NCBI GenBank assembly: GCA_902810755.1
Contig: CADDYT010000201.1
Coordinates: forward strand, 1-9,604
Origin: Chloroflexota bacterium
GTDB taxonomy: Bacteria > Chloroflexota > Ktedonobacteria > Ktedonobacterales > Ktedonobacteraceae
Length of the DNA stretch: 9,604 bases
Direction of reading: 5' to 3'
A program made the position numbers and the translations under genes. Below the pieces are notes generated by a model, which was not told the DNA's origin, made no database searches, and saw only the letters and a program-made list of their open reading frames with translations. Positions 6,727 to 9,604 of this stretch are shown here, one piece after another. The first letter of the stretch is position 1, and the number at the start of each line of letters is the position of its first letter.

Positions 6727-7329
6727 ATGAGCGATAAAATTGGTGTGTATGGTTCAAGCATGAGCGAGGGGCCAGAAGCGGAACGACTCGGCAAGGCGCT
6801 GGGCAGGGCGCTGTCACAGCATGGCTGCATCGTCATTACCGGCGGCTGCAGCGGCATGCCCTACGTCGTTGCGCACGAGGCGGCAGAACACGGCAGCCAG
6901 GTATGGGGGTTCACGCCAGCAGTAAACGCTGAAGAACACCGCCGCGCCTACCCTGACGATGATATCGGTATCTATACGCGGCTGATCTACGTGCCAGAGA
7001 ACTATCACGAGCTGTTTATCAAACAGCCTGCATCGGCGGCGCTGGACTGGTCGGAACGTTTGAAGTATCGCAACGTCATCTCCACTATCAACAGTGACGC
7101 GGGCATCATCATCTCCGGCAGCTGGGGAACGCTCAACGAATTTACCAATCTGATCTACGAGGGCAAGCCCATCGGCGTCCTCACCGGCACAGGCGGTCTC
7201 GCCGACCAGCTACCCGACTGGTTTCCGCGCCTGCGCAAGAAATCCGACTCGGTTGTCATATTCGAGAGCGAGCCGGAGAAGCTGGTCGAGCGGGTCATGG
7301 CCGCTATTGAGCAGGAAAAAAGATTATGA
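6727..7329 (+). CDS. LOG-like / SLOG Rossmann-fold nucleotide-binding protein (200 aa)
   Basis: The protein belongs to the LOG / 'putative lysine decarboxylase' superfamily, related to the TIGR00725-type proteins. The fold starts with IGVYGSSM (5-12), then VITGGCSGMPYVVAHEA (36-52), and RLKYRNVIS (111-119) where LOG enzymes carry their active-site arginine. The signature normally written PGGxGTxxE appears as SGSWGTLNE (130-138), so the glycine pair is lost while GT and E137-138 region are kept. The end is a short helix. Classical LOG enzymes release free bases from nucleoside 5'-monophosphates. Whether this variant does so is unclear, and a nucleotide-sensing or other role is possible. The ATG at 6727 has AGGAG ten bases upstream (6712-6716). 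The frame is open further upstream to 6274, but that part lies in another frame of comF. It probably forms an operon with comF. Confidence 0.85.
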   Translation: MSDKIGVYGSSMSEGPEAERLGKALGRALSQHGCIVITGGCSGMPYVVAHEAAEHGSQVWGFTPAVNAEEHRRAYPDDDIGIYTRLIYVPENYHELFIKQPASAALDWSERLKYRNVISTINSDAGIIISGSWGTLNEFTNLIYEGKPIGVLTGTGGLADQLPDWFPRLRKKSDSVVIFESEPEKLVERVMAAIEQEKRL

Positions 7330-7344
7330 GATTGATGGAGAGTA

Positions 7345-7353
7345 TGCTATAAT
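7345..7353 (+). promoter_or_regulatory. Extended -10 promoter of ftsH
   Basis: TGC is followed directly by a consensus TATAAT (7348-7353), a complete extended -10 motif just after the stop codon of the LOG-like gene. A -35 is weak (TTATGA at 7324-7329, spacing 18). Transcription would start near 7360 and leave a leader of about 87 bases. ftsH can therefore be expressed apart from comF and the LOG-like gene. No CIRCE element is present. Confidence 0.6.
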
Positions 7354-7369
7354 AAGCGACGATAGAAAA

Positions 7370-7424
7370 GGCGAATGCCAGGCGGTAGTATGTTCATTTC
7401 TATTCATCCCAGAATGTACCCGCC
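7370..7424 (+). promoter_or_regulatory. Stem-loop in the ftsH mRNA leader
   Basis: GGCG+GTA (7381-7387) pairs with TAC+CGCC (7417-7419 and 7421-7424) with one bulged C. An inner stem, TGTTC with GAATG (7391-7395 and 7412-7416), is possible with two G-T pairs. A small GGC-GAAT-GCC hairpin precedes it at 7370-7379. The main stem ends 12 bases before the AGGAG ribosome binding site (7437-7441). A role in timing or stability of ftsH mRNA is inference. Confidence 0.35.
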
Positions 7425-7446
7425 GTCGTAGTAGAGAGGAGCCCCG

Positions 7447-9441
<1,995 letters not shown>

Positions 9442-9467
9442 GGCAAATACGCAGATAATTCTGATCC

Positions 9468-9538
9468 CGAGCAGGCCATCAGCGCGACCCAGCTTATCGG
9501 CGCGAGCAGGTCACCAGCGCCGACAGGCCAGCCGCCAG
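9468..9538. repeat. Degenerate tandem repeat, about 18 bp, four units
   Basis: Four adjacent units begin at 9468 (17 bp), 9485, 9503 and 9521 (18 bp each). All start with CGA. Units 1 and 3 share CGAGCAGG-CA-CAGCG with two substitutions, and units 2 and 4 are more diverged. The array fills the gap after ftsH and runs into the end of the minus-strand partial frame. A dispersed intergenic element is the simplest reading. Confidence 0.4.
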
Positions 9539-9604
9539 GGGTGGCCCTACTATATACGGCTTAATGCGTGGGTCGGCCAGCGAATAGAAGATATTCGGCA
9601 GGCC
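9494..9604 (-). CDS. C-terminal end of a probable peptide-type ABC transporter permease (partial)
   Basis: The minus strand is open from the right edge to a TAA at 9496-9494, 36 codons. The first residues read GLPNIFYSLADPRIK. The pattern of a hydrophobic helix end followed by (I/L)(F/L)Y-x(2)-DPRI is characteristic of the extreme C terminus of DppB/OppB-type dipeptide and oligopeptide ABC permeases, which usually end within a few residues of DPRI. Here about 21 further residues follow, and they are encoded by the 14-bp repeat and the 18-bp tandem array, so the natural end may have been replaced. The gene would be convergent with ftsH, with 52 bp between the stops. Identification rests on a short motif and is moderate. 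Confidence 0.45.
   Translation of the reverse strand, partial: GLPNIFYSLADPRIKPYIVGPPLAAGLSALVTCSRR
9542..9555. repeat. Short direct repeat, copy 2
   Basis: TGGCCCTACTATAT is identical to 49-62. Just before it, GCCGCC (9531-9536) and GGTGGC (9540-9545) can form a hairpin with a three-base loop and one G-T pair. The copy lies inside the open frame of the permease remnant, directly after the codons for DPRIK. Confidence 0.4.

Overview
The window is GC-rich bacterial chromosome. The FtsH sequence, a soil-actinobacteria-like GH63 glucosidase, WD40-repeat proteins and an abundant palindromic dispersed repeat of the TGTCATGCTGAGTGCAGCGAAGC type together suggest a Chloroflexota genome, most likely Ktedonobacteria. 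This placement is inference from protein flavour and repeat style, and no rRNA or other marker is present to confirm it. I see no phage, integrase, transposase, CRISPR array, tRNA or rRNA gene.

Layout, left to right. Positions 1-231 are non-coding and hold part of a possible dispersed repeat and a terminator-like hairpin. Two genes are read on the minus strand: a 916-residue GH63/MGH1-like glucosidase (4365 to 1615), then a membrane-anchored WD40 protein with exactly seven propeller blades (1380 to 232). The WD40 gene has its own promoter and an unusual leader. A divergent 180-bp region separates the glucosidase from a plus-strand O6-methylguanine-DNA methyltransferase (4546-5097). Between this gene and a convergent minus-strand gene for a small two-helix membrane protein (5661 to 5206) lies a perfect 32-bp inverted repeat.

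A 320-bp divergent control region with two strong palindromes and two promoter-like -10 elements follows. It leads into a plus-strand run: comF (5982-6707), a LOG-like nucleotide-binding gene 19 bp later (6727-7329), and, from its own extended -10 promoter, ftsH (7447-9441). The right edge holds degenerate 18-bp tandem repeats and the C-terminal end of a minus-strand gene that looks like a peptide-type ABC transporter permease.

The genes are mostly housekeeping or stress related: DNA alkylation repair, membrane protein quality control, competence-type phosphoribosyltransferase and carbohydrate hydrolysis. They do not form one obvious pathway, and I did not find a convincing new multi-gene defence or biosynthetic system. 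The most interesting unexplained signal is in the WD40 gene leader (1398-1447). Two perfect 7-bp complementarities interlock in the order 1-2-3-4 with 1:3 and 2:4 pairing, the topology of an H-type RNA pseudoknot, and they end five bases before the Shine-Dalgarno sequence. The other notable points are the palindromes around the comF promoter, the altered LOG signature motif, and repeat sequence that seems to have replaced the natural end of the permease gene.
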